A stretch of DNA of 64,000 bases from Firmicutes bacterium ASF500 (GTDB taxonomy: Bacteria > Bacillota > Clostridia > Oscillospirales > Oscillospiraceae): the NCBI GenBank assembly GCA_000492175.2, contig CP097573.1, positions 1,922,001 to 1,986,000 of the forward strand, given 5' to 3'. Below, one piece after another: positions 9,330-16,780 of this stretch (positions are counted from its first letter, which is position 1; the number at the start of each line of letters is the position of its first letter). A model generated the notes under the pieces. The model saw nothing but the letters and a program-made list of their open reading frames with translations. It had not been told where the DNA came from and made no database searches. A program made the position numbers and the translations under genes.

Positions 9330-9794
9330 ATGCTCCGAACATCCAACCGGCCGGTGGATTGGGAGGCACTTGTCACACAAAATGAGACCCGCCTGTACCG
9401 GGCGGCGCTGGCCATTCTGGGCGACCCCCAGGAGGCGGAGGACGCCGTGCAGGACGCCTTTGTCCGGTTTTTGGAAAAAGCGCCGGATCATTTGGAAAAC
9501 CCCTCCGCCTGGCTGACACGGGTGCTGGTGAACGGGTGCAGGAGCCGCCTGCGCCTGGCCTGGCGGCGGGTGGGCCCCCTTCCGGACACCCTGCCCGCCC
9601 CCGGCCCGGAGGAGGGCCAGGAGCTGGAGGAGCTATACTCCCTCCCCCCGGAGGACCGGGCGGTGATCCATCTGCATTACTACGAGGGATACTCCACGGC
9701 GGAGCTGGCGAAAATGCTGGGCTGCCGCCCGGGGACCGTTCGCTCCCGCCTGTTCCGGGCCCGGGAGCGGCTGAGGAAGCTGTTGGAACCGTAG
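9330..9794 (+). CDS. ECF-type sigma-70 family RNA polymerase sigma factor
   Basis: A 154-residue extracytoplasmic-function sigma factor. Region 2 is at about residues 10-75 (GDPQEAEDAVQDAFVRF) and region 4 at about 95-150 (STAELAKMLGCRPGTVRSR), joined by a short Pro-rich linker. The length is typical. It is the first gene of a three-gene set with a membrane protein and a lipoprotein, the usual arrangement in which a membrane partner holds the sigma factor until a cell-envelope signal arrives. GGGAGG lies nine bases before the ATG. Target promoters are unknown. Confidence 0.92.
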   Translation: MLRTSNRPVDWEALVTQNETRLYRAALAILGDPQEAEDAVQDAFVRFLEKAPDHLENPSAWLTRVLVNGCRSRLRLAWRRVGPLPDTLPAPGPEEGQELEELYSLPPEDRAVIHLHYYEGYSTAELAKMLGCRPGTVRSRLFRARERLRKLLEP

Positions 9795-9810
9795 GGCTGG
9801 CACGCCCTAC
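9791..9810. repeat. Short GTAGGGC palindrome
   Basis: GTAGGGC, a six-base loop, then GCCCTAC, overlapping the sigma factor stop codon. It is a minimal version of the dispersed palindromes elsewhere in the window and may form a weak hairpin between the sigma factor and its partner gene. Confidence 0.6.
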
Positions 9811-9837
9811 AGGTCGAAAACAAAAAGGAGAATTTCT

Positions 9838-10929
9838 ATGAAATATTACAAATCATATATGGACAGGCAGGAGGCCTCCCCGGAGCTCCATGAGAGGCTG
9901 TTCCAGCTGGAGCCCCCCAAAAAGCGCCGCGGCCCTGTTTGGGCGCGGTACGGGACCCTGGCCGCCTGCGCGGCGCTCTTCATCGGCCTTGGAGTGTGGC
10001 GGTTGGCCCCCGGACCCGCTCCGGCGGAGGATACGCAAAACGCCTGCCAGGTCACGCCGGACTACAACCCTCAGCCAGGGGAGCAGGACGCGGCGGGGCC
10101 TGAGGCCCCCGCTCCCGCCCCCGCCCCTGATTCCCAGGCGGCCGCGATGGACACAGCCGGACCGGACTTGAAGGGCGAGAATATGGAAGGCTCGGCCAGC
10201 CGGAAGTACCCCGGGGACAGCCTTGTGGTTTCCAGCCCCAGGGCGGGCGGGGACGTGGGCGGCAAGCTGGCGTTTCCCATGGTCCCCTTTATCAACTATC
10301 AGAATATCACCGACACCGATACCGTCTCTATGGACTGGTGCTGGGCCAAGGGGACCTTCCGGGTATTCCTGACCCGGGAGGACATCCAGACCATCTTCTG
10401 GGGCCCGGAGGGCAAGCCGGAGGCGGACTATCCCAAAACCGAGCAGGGAGACCTGCCCTGGATGCTCTTTTGGGACGGCTATACCATCCGGGCCCACGCC
10501 TGGTACAGCCCGGAAGGGAAGCTGCTGGAGGTCTTTCTGACCGGGGAGCGGGGCGAGAGCTCCTTTGAGCTGAGAATGGACCCGGGACAGCTGCCCACCA
10601 CCTGTCTGTATGACCCGGATGTGGATACCAGCGAGGTATTCGGGACGGAGGTCACCGGCTGGAGCAGGCTCTGCGACTGGGACGGGGACGGCCAGGACGA
10701 CTATATATGCGGGAGCGAGTTCATAACGCGAAATGACATTGGCATCCGGTTTGAAAACCGGGGCAGTTCCCTGCGGGCGGAGTATACGCAGGGCGGGGAT
10801 ATGGACCTGGGCGGGGCCCGCACCTTCAACGCCCTGTTCGTCCGCTGGGCTTTGGCCGAGGACGGCGGGCCTTATCTGGACCATCTGCTGACTGCCGAGT
10901 GCCCTGACGACCCGGATGAGACCTGGTAA
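9838..10929 (+). CDS. Single-pass membrane protein, probable anti-sigma partner
   Basis: A 363-residue protein. A cytoplasmic stretch of about 38 residues is followed by one membrane helix (about 39-58, TLAACAALFIGLGVW) and a long outer region that begins with a Pro/Ala-rich linker. No zinc-finger anti-sigma motif is seen in the short cytoplasmic part. The outer domain contains an Asp-rich segment (DWDGDGQDDYICG) that resembles a VCBS/integrin-like calcium loop. Its position directly after the sigma factor, with one membrane helix, makes it the likely anti-sigma or sensor; I do not recognise the domain. AAAAGGAG precedes the ATG. Confidence 0.7.
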   Translation: MKYYKSYMDRQEASPELHERLFQLEPPKKRRGPVWARYGTLAACAALFIGLGVWRLAPGPAPAEDTQNACQVTPDYNPQPGEQDAAGPEAPAPAPAPDSQAAAMDTAGPDLKGENMEGSASRKYPGDSLVVSSPRAGGDVGGKLAFPMVPFINYQNITDTDTVSMDWCWAKGTFRVFLTREDIQTIFWGPEGKPEADYPKTEQGDLPWMLFWDGYTIRAHAWYSPEGKLLEVFLTGERGESSFELRMDPGQLPTTCLYDPDVDTSEVFGTEVTGWSRLCDWDGDGQDDYICGSEFITRNDIGIRFENRGSSLRAEYTQGGDMDLGGARTFNALFVRWALAEDGGPYLDHLLTAECPDDPDETW

Positions 10930-10966
10930 AATAAACACTATCTGTATTACAAGGAGGAAATATCAC

Positions 10967-11470
10967 ATGAAGCAGTATTTCGCAACTCTGCTGGCACTGG
11001 CAATGGCCCTAACGTTGGCCTCCTGCACAGTCTCCGCCGGCGGCGCTTCGGAGCCGGACAGCCTCCCGGAGGCCTCTGTCCCGGTGGAAAACGCCTCCCA
11101 GCCCGAGGAGCCCGACCACAGCCACCAGCCGGCGGAGGGGGACAACACCGTCCCCCATGAACAGATGGGCTACTGTGGCAACACCATCACAAGGGTAAGC
11201 CCCGAGCCCCGAACCAGCGGCGAGGACTGGGAGTCCTCCTTCTGGGGCGGCGACTCGGTGGCTCTCACCGACCTGCTGATCCATCTGGACTACAGCGGAG
11301 AGGTCTGCCGCTGTCTGCCCGAGTACTATGTGGACACAGAGTTCAGCGAGGAGCCCTACGGCGTCAACCTCTCCAGCGGCTACGCCCGACACGGCGAGGG
11401 TCAGGTGGAGCTGACGGAGGAGCAGGTGGAGCTCATCCGGGACATTCTGGACCGCAACCTGCCTGGTTGA
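10967..11470 (+). CDS. Lipoprotein of unknown function
   Basis: A 167-residue protein with a signal peptide ending in a lipobox (LTLASC, Cys at residue 21), so it is probably lipid-anchored outside the cell. The mature part starts with a Ser/Pro/Glu-rich linker and continues as an acidic domain with two Cys near CRCLPEYY. AAGGAGG lies nine bases before the ATG. It is the third gene of the sigma factor set, 37 bases after the membrane protein, and probably acts in the same signalling system. No family recognised. Confidence 0.7.
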   Translation: MKQYFATLLALAMALTLASCTVSAGGASEPDSLPEASVPVENASQPEEPDHSHQPAEGDNTVPHEQMGYCGNTITRVSPEPRTSGEDWESSFWGGDSVALTDLLIHLDYSGEVCRCLPEYYVDTEFSEEPYGVNLSSGYARHGEGQVELTEEQVELIRDILDRNLPG

Positions 11471-11517
11471 CATCATTCTGAATTACTTGCGAATGTCTAG
11501 TGGATTTGTACCTTTTG

Positions 11518-11552
11518 CCGTCTGGAGTGTTAGCGGTACTCCAGGCGGTTTT
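11518..11552 (+). terminator. Terminator hairpin at the head of toxin module copy 1
   Basis: CCGTCTGGAGT pairs with ACTCCAGGCGG around a nine-base loop and is followed by TTTTA. The same hairpin stands at the same place in the second copy of the module (near 12898-12933), so it belongs to the duplicated unit, insulating it from upstream transcription. Confidence 0.75.
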
Positions 11553-11555
11553 ATG

Positions 11556-11584
11556 TTGCTTTTTGGAATATGGTATGGTATGCT
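11556..11584 (+). promoter_or_regulatory. Promoter of holin-like toxin gene, copy 1
   Basis: A -35 like TTGCTT at 11556-11561 and a -10 TATGCT at 11579-11584 with a 17-base spacer. The predicted 5' leader is about 100 bases and contains GC-rich hairpins, including one that can hide the GGGGGG ribosome site. Confidence 0.6.
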
Positions 11585-11692
11585 GTCAGCAGGAAAGAAT
11601 TATCTTTCAGCGCTGCCAGTAACGGTAGGCGGTTGGCCCTCCTGACAGGGGGCAGCTTCTTGCCCCCTGATCCTTGGAAAGGGGGGCTGCTC

Positions 11693-11779
11693 ATGATTAC
11701 TTATTCCGATCTCATCCAGACCGGTATTTTAGTCGTTGGCATTATTGCCCTGTTCATCCAGGCCAATAAAAAGAAGTAA
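11693..11779 (+). CDS. Putative holin-like toxin, copy 1 (28 aa)
   Basis: A 28-residue peptide: a short polar start (MITYSDLIQTG), one hydrophobic helix (ILVVGIIALFIQA) and a lysine tail (NKKK). This is the plan of the Hol_Tox family (PF16935) and resembles type I toxins such as Fst and TxpA, which insert in the membrane. The ATG follows GGGGGG by seven bases. A convergent antisense promoter and a shared terminator lie just downstream. An identical peptide is encoded at 13072-13158. Toxicity is inferred, not shown. Confidence 0.75.
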   Translation: MITYSDLIQTGILVVGIIALFIQANKKK

Positions 11780-11853
11780 CCGCCTGGCTCCCAACCTGCG
11801 GTTACTTCGTAATCCAATCTAGGGGCCAACCGTCTACCGGCAGCGCCCTTTCT
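11770..11853 (-). ncRNA. Predicted antisense RNA, copy 1
   Basis: The minus strand carries a near-consensus promoter: TTGACA (11883-11888), 17-base spacer, TATACT (11860-11865). The RNA would start near 11853 and stop at the shared hairpin, overlapping the 3' end of the toxin mRNA. Its first bases (GGGCGCTGCCGGTAGACGG) nearly copy a stretch of the toxin mRNA leader at 11618-11648, because the locus contains a large inverted repeat. It is probably the antitoxin RNA of a type I pair. The end points are estimates. Confidence 0.65.
11776..11805. terminator. Bidirectional terminator shared by toxin mRNA and antisense RNA, copy 1
   Basis: GTAACCGC pairs with GCGGTTAC around a 14-base loop. It overlaps the toxin stop codon. 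On the minus strand it is followed by TTCTTTTTATT, a good T-run for the antisense RNA. The layout matches the shared terminator of par-pAD1-type (Fst) loci. Confidence 0.75.
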
Positions 11854-11987
11854 ATGCTCAGTATAACTGCATATCTTGATTTTGTCAATGCCCTGTCTAT
11901 GACAAATGCCGGTGTGATCTCCAGGTTGATACGCGGACACATGACACCGCCCTAAAAGGTTAAAAGCCCTTGCGCCGCATGGGGTAT

Positions 11988-12042
11988 AGCACATAAAAAC
12001 ACCGTAAAAGTCGCAGCGGGATTCCAAAATCAAATCTGAATT
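11988..12042. repeat. Left 55-bp direct repeat of the prophage remnant (attL candidate)
   Basis: A 55-base segment repeated at 17503-17557 in the same orientation with two mismatches; the last 31 bases are identical (beginning CGCAGCGGGATTCC). It lies close to the 3' end of the integrase relic, the usual place for an attachment site. A shorter related motif (TCTGAATTACTTGCGAATG) also occurs at about 11475-11499. Confidence 0.75.
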
Positions 12043-12078
12043 ATTTACGAATGCCTATTTGAAAAACCTTGAAATATC

Positions 12079-12114
12079 AAGGGGCAGAGCGGTTTTTTCT
12101 CCGCTCTGCCCCTT
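12079..12114. other. Strong hairpin next to integrase relic
   Basis: AAGGGGCAGAGCGG pairs with CCGCTCTGCCCCTT around an eight-base T-rich loop. There is no T-run after the stem on the minus strand, so it is a doubtful terminator. It lies between the attL candidate and the integrase stop. Confidence 0.5.
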
Positions 12115-12135
12115 GGGTTCCCTTTGATTTTCCCT

Positions 12136-12794
12136 TTACAGATTCAAAATGTTCTTGATAAAGCCCTCCATGCGGGCGGCGCTATCCTGTCGCATACGCT
12201 CCGTGACATGCCCATACCGGTCCAGCGTAAAGGCAGCGGTAGCGTGTCCAAGATTACCCTGGACGGTCTTTACATCATCTCCGGCCCTAAGAGAGTTCAC
12301 AGCGTATGTGTGACGGGTGTCATGGAAGCGAATACCTTCCAGGCCAGCGGCCTTTGTCAGCGACTTAAAGCGTGCCTGAACATTCCGCTGAGACATGGGG
12401 CAACCTATCTCGTTTGTAAAGACAAGCCCGCCTGGGTTGCTCCATACTGACCCTGCCTTTAGCTGCATCTCCGCTTGCCGCTGTCTCTGGAGCTTCAATG
12501 CGGACAGGACAGAATCGGCGGCGGATACGATCCTGACCTTATGACTTTTGGGGGTAGTAAAGAGTACCCCCGCCTTGCGCTGTGCATCCGGGGCCAGTTG
12601 CCTGTCTACTGTGATCGTTCCGTTGTCAAAATCTATTACATCCCAAGTGAGGCCCAGCACCTCAGACAGCCGGAGGCCAGTGAAGAGCGACACAATAACG
12701 ATGTGCTCTATACTGCTGCCTTTCGCCGTCGTCAGCGGATGACCGTCTTTTTCCGAATCGTCCCGCCGCCTTTTGCATTTTTTCTTTGTGCCAT
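12136..12794 (-). pseudogene. Tyrosine integrase, internally deleted
   Basis: The catalytic half is intact as a 185-residue frame (12136-12693) with the conserved residues of the phage integrase family: Arg in GLRLSEVL, His-Arg in HDTRHTYA, His in LGHATAAF and the Tyr in LDRYGH. A separate start with a GGAGGT ribosome site at 12794 encodes only MAQRKNAKGGGTIRKKTVIR before a stop; this is the basic N-terminal start typical of Tn916/phage-type integrases. The arm-binding and core-binding domains between the two pieces are gone. The enzyme must be inactive, which fixes the element in place. Confidence 0.85.
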
Positions 12795-13071
12795 AGTGTT
12801 GATTACCTCCTTATTTCTTGACACCACGGCACAAAAAGAGTATAATATAGCCGTACAAGTGTCATAGTTAGCCGCTGTGGAATTTGTACATCTTTTGCCG
12901 TCTGGAGCGTTAGCAGCACTCCAGACGGTTTTATGTTGCTTTTTGGAATATGGTGTGGTATGCTGTCAGCAGGAAAGATTATCTTTCAGCGCTGCCAGTA
13001 ACGGTAGGCGGTTGGCCCTCCTGACAGGGGGCAGCTTCTTGTCCCCTGATCTTCGGAAAGGGGGGCTGCTC

Positions 13072-13158
13072 ATGATTACTTATTCCGATCTGATCCAGAC
13101 CGGTATTTTAGTCGTTGGCATTATTGCCCTGTTCATCCAGGCCAATAAAAAGAAGTAA
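13072..13158 (+). CDS. Putative holin-like toxin, copy 2 (28 aa)
   Basis: The peptide is identical to that of copy 1, with only synonymous changes (one in the leucine/isoleucine region). It has the same upstream hairpin, promoter, leader, GGGGGG ribosome site and downstream hairpin. Copy 2 lies inside the direct repeats bounding the prophage remnant and copy 1 outside, so the module has been duplicated or captured across the attachment site. Hol_Tox-like membrane toxin, inferred from the single hydrophobic helix and lysine tail. Confidence 0.75.
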   Translation: MITYSDLIQTGILVVGIIALFIQANKKK

Positions 13159-13237
13159 CCGCCCTCGGTTCCCCAACCCGGCGGTTACTTCAATCGTCTA
13201 ACTAGGGGGCCACCCGCTTACCGGCAGCGCCCTTTCT
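13150..13237 (-). ncRNA. Predicted antisense RNA, copy 2
   Basis: Minus-strand promoter TTGACA (13267-13272), 17-base spacer, TATACT (13244-13249), as good as in copy 1. The RNA would start near 13237 and end at the shared hairpin, overlapping the toxin stop region. The 5' part again mirrors the toxin leader. Ends are estimates. Confidence 0.65.
13155..13198. terminator. Bidirectional terminator, toxin module copy 2
   Basis: GTAACCGCC pairs with GGCGGTTAC. As in copy 1 it overlaps the toxin stop and has TTCTTTTTATT on the minus strand, serving both toxin mRNA and antisense RNA. The loop sequence differs from copy 1 while the stem is kept. Confidence 0.7.
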
Positions 13238-13273
13238 ACTCTCAGTATAACCGCACATCTTAATTTTGTCAAT

Positions 13274-13609
13274 GCCCTGTACCATCTGGTACGGGGCTTT
13301 TTGCTCGCCGGATTTGGCGAGCGGAGGAGCGAGATCATTTTTGACCTCGCTCAGCGTTCTCAAAAATGAGCTCGCTCCAATCTGGTCAAAATTGACCGGG
13401 TTCAGTTATGGACATTTTTGGCTAATAGCAACCAACGGAAATTTCCGTTGGTTGGGTGTGCCCTGAAACGGGGCATAGGAATCTAACGCCCCCAAAGTTG
13501 AGGAGGTTGGACGGGTCCAAATCTGGACTGGTTGGTAACGAGCGTAATTTTGCGCCGGTTGGTACTGTCCCCAAAATTGGGGTGAGTGGTACTGAGCTCA
13601 AAATTGAGC
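13274..13609. repeat. Array of short hairpins with a period of about 27 nt
   Basis: About twelve short palindromes follow one another. Centres are near 13285, 13312, 13339, 13364, 13390, 13441, 13467, 13494, 13521, 13548, 13575 and 13602; the last four units are exactly 27 bases apart. Each has an AT-rich middle (often CAAAATTG or AAATTT) and GC-rich arms that differ from unit to unit but still pair, e.g. GGTCAAAATTGACC, CCCCAAAATTGGGG, GCTCAAAATTGAGC. Linkers such as GGTTGGTA recur. The first unit (GTACC-GGTAC, then TTTTT) is also a terminator. No convincing gene covers it. Confidence 0.7.
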
Positions 13610-13708
13610 CCAGCGGCTTCTTCATCAAGGTGGCGGTAATTTCCGACCCCTCGCATTATCTCGTTTGACAAAGTTATCAAATCAAGAGGCTGAAAATTCT
13701 CCGCCCCC

Positions 13709-14449
13709 CTACTCCCCCTCCTGCGGCCCCTCAGCACCCTCTGGGGGTGGGGTGGTATCCGTGCCCTCCTGCGGCACTGGGGGCGATTGTGGGGCGGTTT
13801 CTGTGCGATAGCGGGGGATTACACGAACAGCTTTCTTTAATAGCTGAGTAATAGAAAAATTGATATAGTCATCAACTGATTCGATAAAACTGTCAAATGT
13901 TGATTTCTCAATTTCATACGTTTTTTCTTCACTGGATACGGCATATATACTTTTTCCCCCAGTAGAAAAGCTAAAACATACATATCCATACTTATCAAGC
14001 ACTATTTCAAGAAACTTTTCTCGAATAAATGATTCGTTAAATATATGCTGAATTGACAAGATATCCTCTGGAGTAGTCCAAAGACCTGAGCTGATTCTCT
14101 CTAATTCTCCTATTGTTGGCAACGCCTTCCCATCTTCTATGTCCTGAATTCGTTCAACAGGTACGCCTATATACTCAGCAAGTATCTTCTGAGAAACGCC
14201 TAGCTTCTCTCTGAACAATTTAATATTTGATGAAATTAAAAATCCAATCGTTTTTTCTGTCTCTTTTCCTATCAAATAATCAACTGATACGCCAAAATAG
14301 TCGGCTACCTTCTGGAGTGTATCTCCTTTGGGTAGAGAACCTCGTTTCCACGTGGTCGTACTTGAATTACTTAGTCCAATTTCCCTTGCAACAGCTGCGG
14401 GCGACATACCTTTTGCTTTGCACAACTCTACAAACCGGTCATAAAACAC
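13709..14449 (-). CDS. Phage-type repressor with two helix-turn-helix domains
   Basis: A 246-residue protein. The first XRE helix-turn-helix is at about residues 1-60 (MSPAAVAREIGLSNSSTTTW), a second Cro/C1-like domain at about 70-125 (KLGVSQKILAEYIGVPVERI), then a C-terminal region and a Pro/Glu-rich tail (PPVPQEGTDTTPPPEGAEG). No peptidase Ser-Lys pair of the LexA/CI type is evident. Start is GTG at 14449, eight bases after AAGGAG; a longer reading overlaps the operator region. It is divergent from the small Cro-like gene, as in a lysogeny switch. Confidence 0.85.
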   Translation of the reverse strand: MFYDRFVELCKAKGMSPAAVAREIGLSNSSTTTWKRGSLPKGDTLQKVADYFGVSVDYLIGKETEKTIGFLISSNIKLFREKLGVSQKILAEYIGVPVERIQDIEDGKALPTIGELERISSGLWTTPEDILSIQHIFNESFIREKFLEIVLDKYGYVCFSFSTGGKSIYAVSSEEKTYEIEKSTFDSFIESVDDYINFSITQLLKKAVRVIPRYRTETAPQSPPVPQEGTDTTPPPEGAEGPQEGE

Positions 14450-14469
14450 AAATTTGCAACTCCTTTTTT

Positions 14470-14565
14470 GTGCAGTTAGACAAAATCTAATCTTAATTAG
14501 AAGATCTATTGAAATTCTAGTTAAAACAAGATACAATCTAGCTGTGGTTAGAACTACCCACACTA
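14470..14565. promoter_or_regulatory. Divergent operator/promoter region with TCTAA-TTAGA palindromes
   Basis: An AT-rich stretch between the repressor and the Cro-like gene. Half-sites TTAGA and TCTAA/TCTAG recur: TTAGACAAAATCTAA, TCTAATCTTAATTAGA and ATCTAGCTGTGGTTAGA. This spacing of three to four related palindromes is what a CI/Cro operator array looks like. Binding is inferred. Confidence 0.55.
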
Positions 14566-14595
14566 TAACACACTCAAAAGGAGGTTTCAAGAGTA

Positions 14596-14799
14596 ATGTA
14601 CAAAATCAGCAAGCGGAATTTGGGTGTTGCCAAGGTTAACGCCGGAGTGGGGTCCGACAAAGACCTAGCGGCACTGTCCGGGATTTCGGTCAACACCATC
14701 AGCCGAATTAACAATGGTGGACGGGCCAAGCTGGCCACTGTGCAGGCCCTGGCGGCGACGCTGGGCGTGGACCTCGCCGAACTACTGGAGGAGGTGTAG
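14596..14799 (+). CDS. Small Cro/C1-type helix-turn-helix protein
   Basis: A 67-residue single-domain XRE protein. The helix-turn-helix is clear (SDKDLAALSGISVNTISRIN, about residues 20-39), and the C-terminal helix ends in LAELLEEV. AAAGGAGG lies ten bases before the ATG. It is transcribed away from the repressor gene, so it probably plays the Cro role in the prophage switch. The length is complete for this family. Confidence 0.8.
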   Translation: MYKISKRNLGVAKVNAGVGSDKDLAALSGISVNTISRINNGGRAKLATVQALAATLGVDLAELLEEV

Positions 14800-14801
14800 A
14801 C

Positions 14802-14942
14802 ATGCCGGACAATGTCAAAGATAGCCCGTTGTTGTTGACCGTCTCTCAGGCGGCGGAGCTGTTGCAGCTGGGGCGGGATACTATGTACCAGCTGACACAC
14901 GTCGATGGCATGCCCTGGAGCCGGATTTGTACCACGAAATGA
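14802..14942 (+). pseudogene. Excisionase-like DNA-binding protein, truncated
   Basis: A 46-residue frame starting two bases after the Cro-like stop and read from the GAGGAGGTG tract. It contains the start of an excisionase/MerR-type helix-turn-helix (TVSQAAELLQLGRDTMYQL). It then breaks off before the second strand and wing, where family members continue with a VRIGRR-type motif. The following 60 bases are not in frame with it. Likely the remnant of the element's excisionase; a loss that fits the deleted integrase. Confidence 0.6.
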
Positions 14943-15006
14943 TTTCCACGCTTATTCGGTGGGGTATCCATTGCCGCAAAGTAAAATTGGGACTGGAGGC
15001 CGTAGC

Positions 15007-15189
15007 ATGAAAATCACCATCGCCTACTTACCGGAGGAGTTCAGGGAGGCCGACCTGATTCATCGCTTCGCACAGGGCCTACTAGACGGCGCAAAGGTCC
15101 GCAAAAGTGACCGCCACCCCCCATATAAGCACATCTATTTGACCGCTAAAAAACCCGAAACCCCTTGCAATTCCGAGGAAAACACTTGA
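15007..15189 (+). CDS. Small phage-associated protein of unknown function
   Basis: A 60-residue protein starting MKITIAYLPEEF, with GGAGG nine bases before the ATG. It has a mixed alpha/beta look and a basic middle (KVRKSDRHPPYKHIYLT). Proteins opening with this kind of beta strand are common next to phage excisionases and replication genes in Clostridia, but I do not assign a family. It is the last gene before a terminator hairpin. Confidence 0.55.
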   Translation: MKITIAYLPEEFREADLIHRFAQGLLDGAKVRKSDRHPPYKHIYLTAKKPETPCNSEENT

Positions 15190-15260
15190 CCACCCGCCCG
15201 GATTGTGGTACAATGGTTCTATGAAATAGGCATGAGTACCGCCCAAATGGGTTAGCCAAA

Positions 15261-15301
15261 AGGCATGGGAACAGCTTAAACCGCTGTCTCATGCCTTTTT
15301 C
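15261..15301 (+). terminator. Rho-independent terminator
   Basis: AGGCATGGGAACAGC pairs with GCTGTCTCATGCCT around a seven-base loop, followed by TTTTT. It ends the early phage transcript before the structural genes. Confidence 0.8.
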
Positions 15302-15411
15302 GTTTCCCAGGGGCCGGGGTTTTTTCGGGTCTTGTTCATTCGCCCGGGTCTCCTTCCCCCGGTCTCCTGGGCCATATTTAGCCGAACTCACGGCGTTAAA
15401 CGGAGGTATTT

Positions 15412-15852
15412 ATGAGTAATGACACTAACCTGAACACCAATAAGCCCACCACTCCTACCCCGGAGGTATCGGGGGACCAGGGCGAAAAGATGTTCACCCA
15501 AGACGATGTAAACCGCATCGTTTCCGAGCGGCTGGCCCGTGAGAGAGCCAAAGAGGAGCCGTCCGCCATAGATGAGCGCGAAAACGCACTGAAAGCCCGC
15601 GAGGCCCGGCTGGAGTGCCGGGATTATCTGGAGGAGTTGTCCAAGGGCGGGAAGGCCGCTTCTGGTGTTCTGGGCCTGCTGGATATTCTGGACACCAGCG
15701 ACAGCGAGAAGTTCAAAAAAACTGTATCCGCCTTGCTGGAGCTGGGGGCTTTCAACCCTCAGCTGGAGACGCTGAAAATCCACCCTGTGGATTACCGGGG
15801 TAGAATCTCCTCCGATGACCTCATCGCGGCAGCTTTCAGATTGAAACGCTGA
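15412..15852 (+). CDS. Phage capsid scaffolding protein (DUF4355-like)
   Basis: A 146-residue protein with the layout of siphophage scaffolds (DUF4355, PF14265). There is a polar Thr/Pro-rich start, then MFTQDDVNRIVSERLARERA (residues 27-46) and a charged coiled-coil region, then a C-terminal part that binds the coat protein. GGAGG lies seven bases before the ATG. It directly precedes the capsid gene, the normal head-gene order. A portal and terminase are missing upstream, so the head module is incomplete. Confidence 0.75.
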   Translation: MSNDTNLNTNKPTTPTPEVSGDQGEKMFTQDDVNRIVSERLARERAKEEPSAIDERENALKAREARLECRDYLEELSKGGKAASGVLGLLDILDTSDSEKFKKTVSALLELGAFNPQLETLKIHPVDYRGRISSDDLIAAAFRLKR

Positions 15853-15866
15853 AAGGATGATTATGA

Positions 15867-16726
15867 ATGGCTATTGATTTAGTCACAAAATTCGCACCGT
15901 ACACCGATGAACAGTTTAATAACGAGAACAAAAAGTCTCTCCTGACCAACAACGATTTTGATTGGACCGGTGCGCACACCATCAAGATTTACAAAATTTC
16001 CACCAGCACCATGAACGACTACAAGCGCAACGCCCCCGTCCCCGATGGTCAGTGGAGCCAGTTCGGCCCGATTGCTGATTTGGACGCCACAACCGAGGAA
16101 ATGACGCTGAATAAGGACCGGTCCTTTACCTTCGCCATTGACAAGCTGGACACAGACGAAACCGCTCAACAGCTGGCCGCTGCGTCCGCTCTGGCCCGGC
16201 AGAATCGGGAGGTAGTTATTCCCGAGGTGGACAGCTATACCTATGGCGTCATGGCGGCTAACGCCGGCCACAAGCCCGCCGCCCTTGCCCTGACCGCCGC
16301 CAACATCTTCGAGGAGATCACCAAAGCCTCCCTTGCCCTGGACGACGCAGAGGTTCCCGAAACACGGGCCGTGTGCTGCTGGTTACGCCCGCTGTCTACA
16401 CGCTGATGAAGCGGTCCCCAGACATCACCCTGGACAGCGACGTGGGACAGGAAATGCGCCTGCGGGGCGTTATCTCTATGATGGACGGTGCGGCGGTGGT
16501 GAAGGTCCCCGCCGTGCGTCTGCCTGAGAACTTCGGCTTTATGCTGGCCCACCCGTCCGCCACCGTGGCCCCGGTAAAGCTGGAGGACTTCCGCACCCAC
16601 CAGGACCCGCCCGGCATCTCCGGCGCTCTGGTGGAGGGCCGTATCTGCTACGGCGCTTTCGTCCTGGACAACAAGGTCAAAGCGATTTATTACCAGGCTC
16701 TGCCCGCGGCGGGCAAGAGTGTGTGA
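15867..16726 (+). pseudogene. Major capsid protein, frameshifted
   Basis: The first frame (15867-16406) encodes 179 residues of a coat protein beginning MAIDLVTKFAPYTDEQF. The matching C-terminal part (LLVTPAVYTLMKRSP to the end at 16726) is in another frame. The break is near 16360-16375, where GAAACACGGGCCGTG reads correctly only if two bases are dropped. Total length, about 285 residues, fits small siphophage coat proteins. Either a real inactivating change or an assembly error. The decay of the neighbouring integrase favours a true pseudogene. Confidence 0.7.
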
Positions 16727-16780
16727 CACTATGGGGCGTGTGGGCGGTAGTCCATGCGCCCCGCTTCAATAGGTGATATT

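Noticed and set aside
12079..12114. Terminator of the integrase relic
   Set aside because: The stem is strong but no T-run follows on the minus strand; reported only as a hairpin.
13274..13609. CRISPR array
   Set aside because: The period is about 27 bases but there is no constant repeat with variable spacers; each unit differs and is self-complementary, and no cas genes are present.
13256..13668. Short reading frames of nonapeptide repeats through the hairpin array
   Set aside because: Frames are open on both strands for about 65 codons, but without ribosome sites; the palindromic symmetry explains the repeats on both strands. Kept only as an alternative in the finding.
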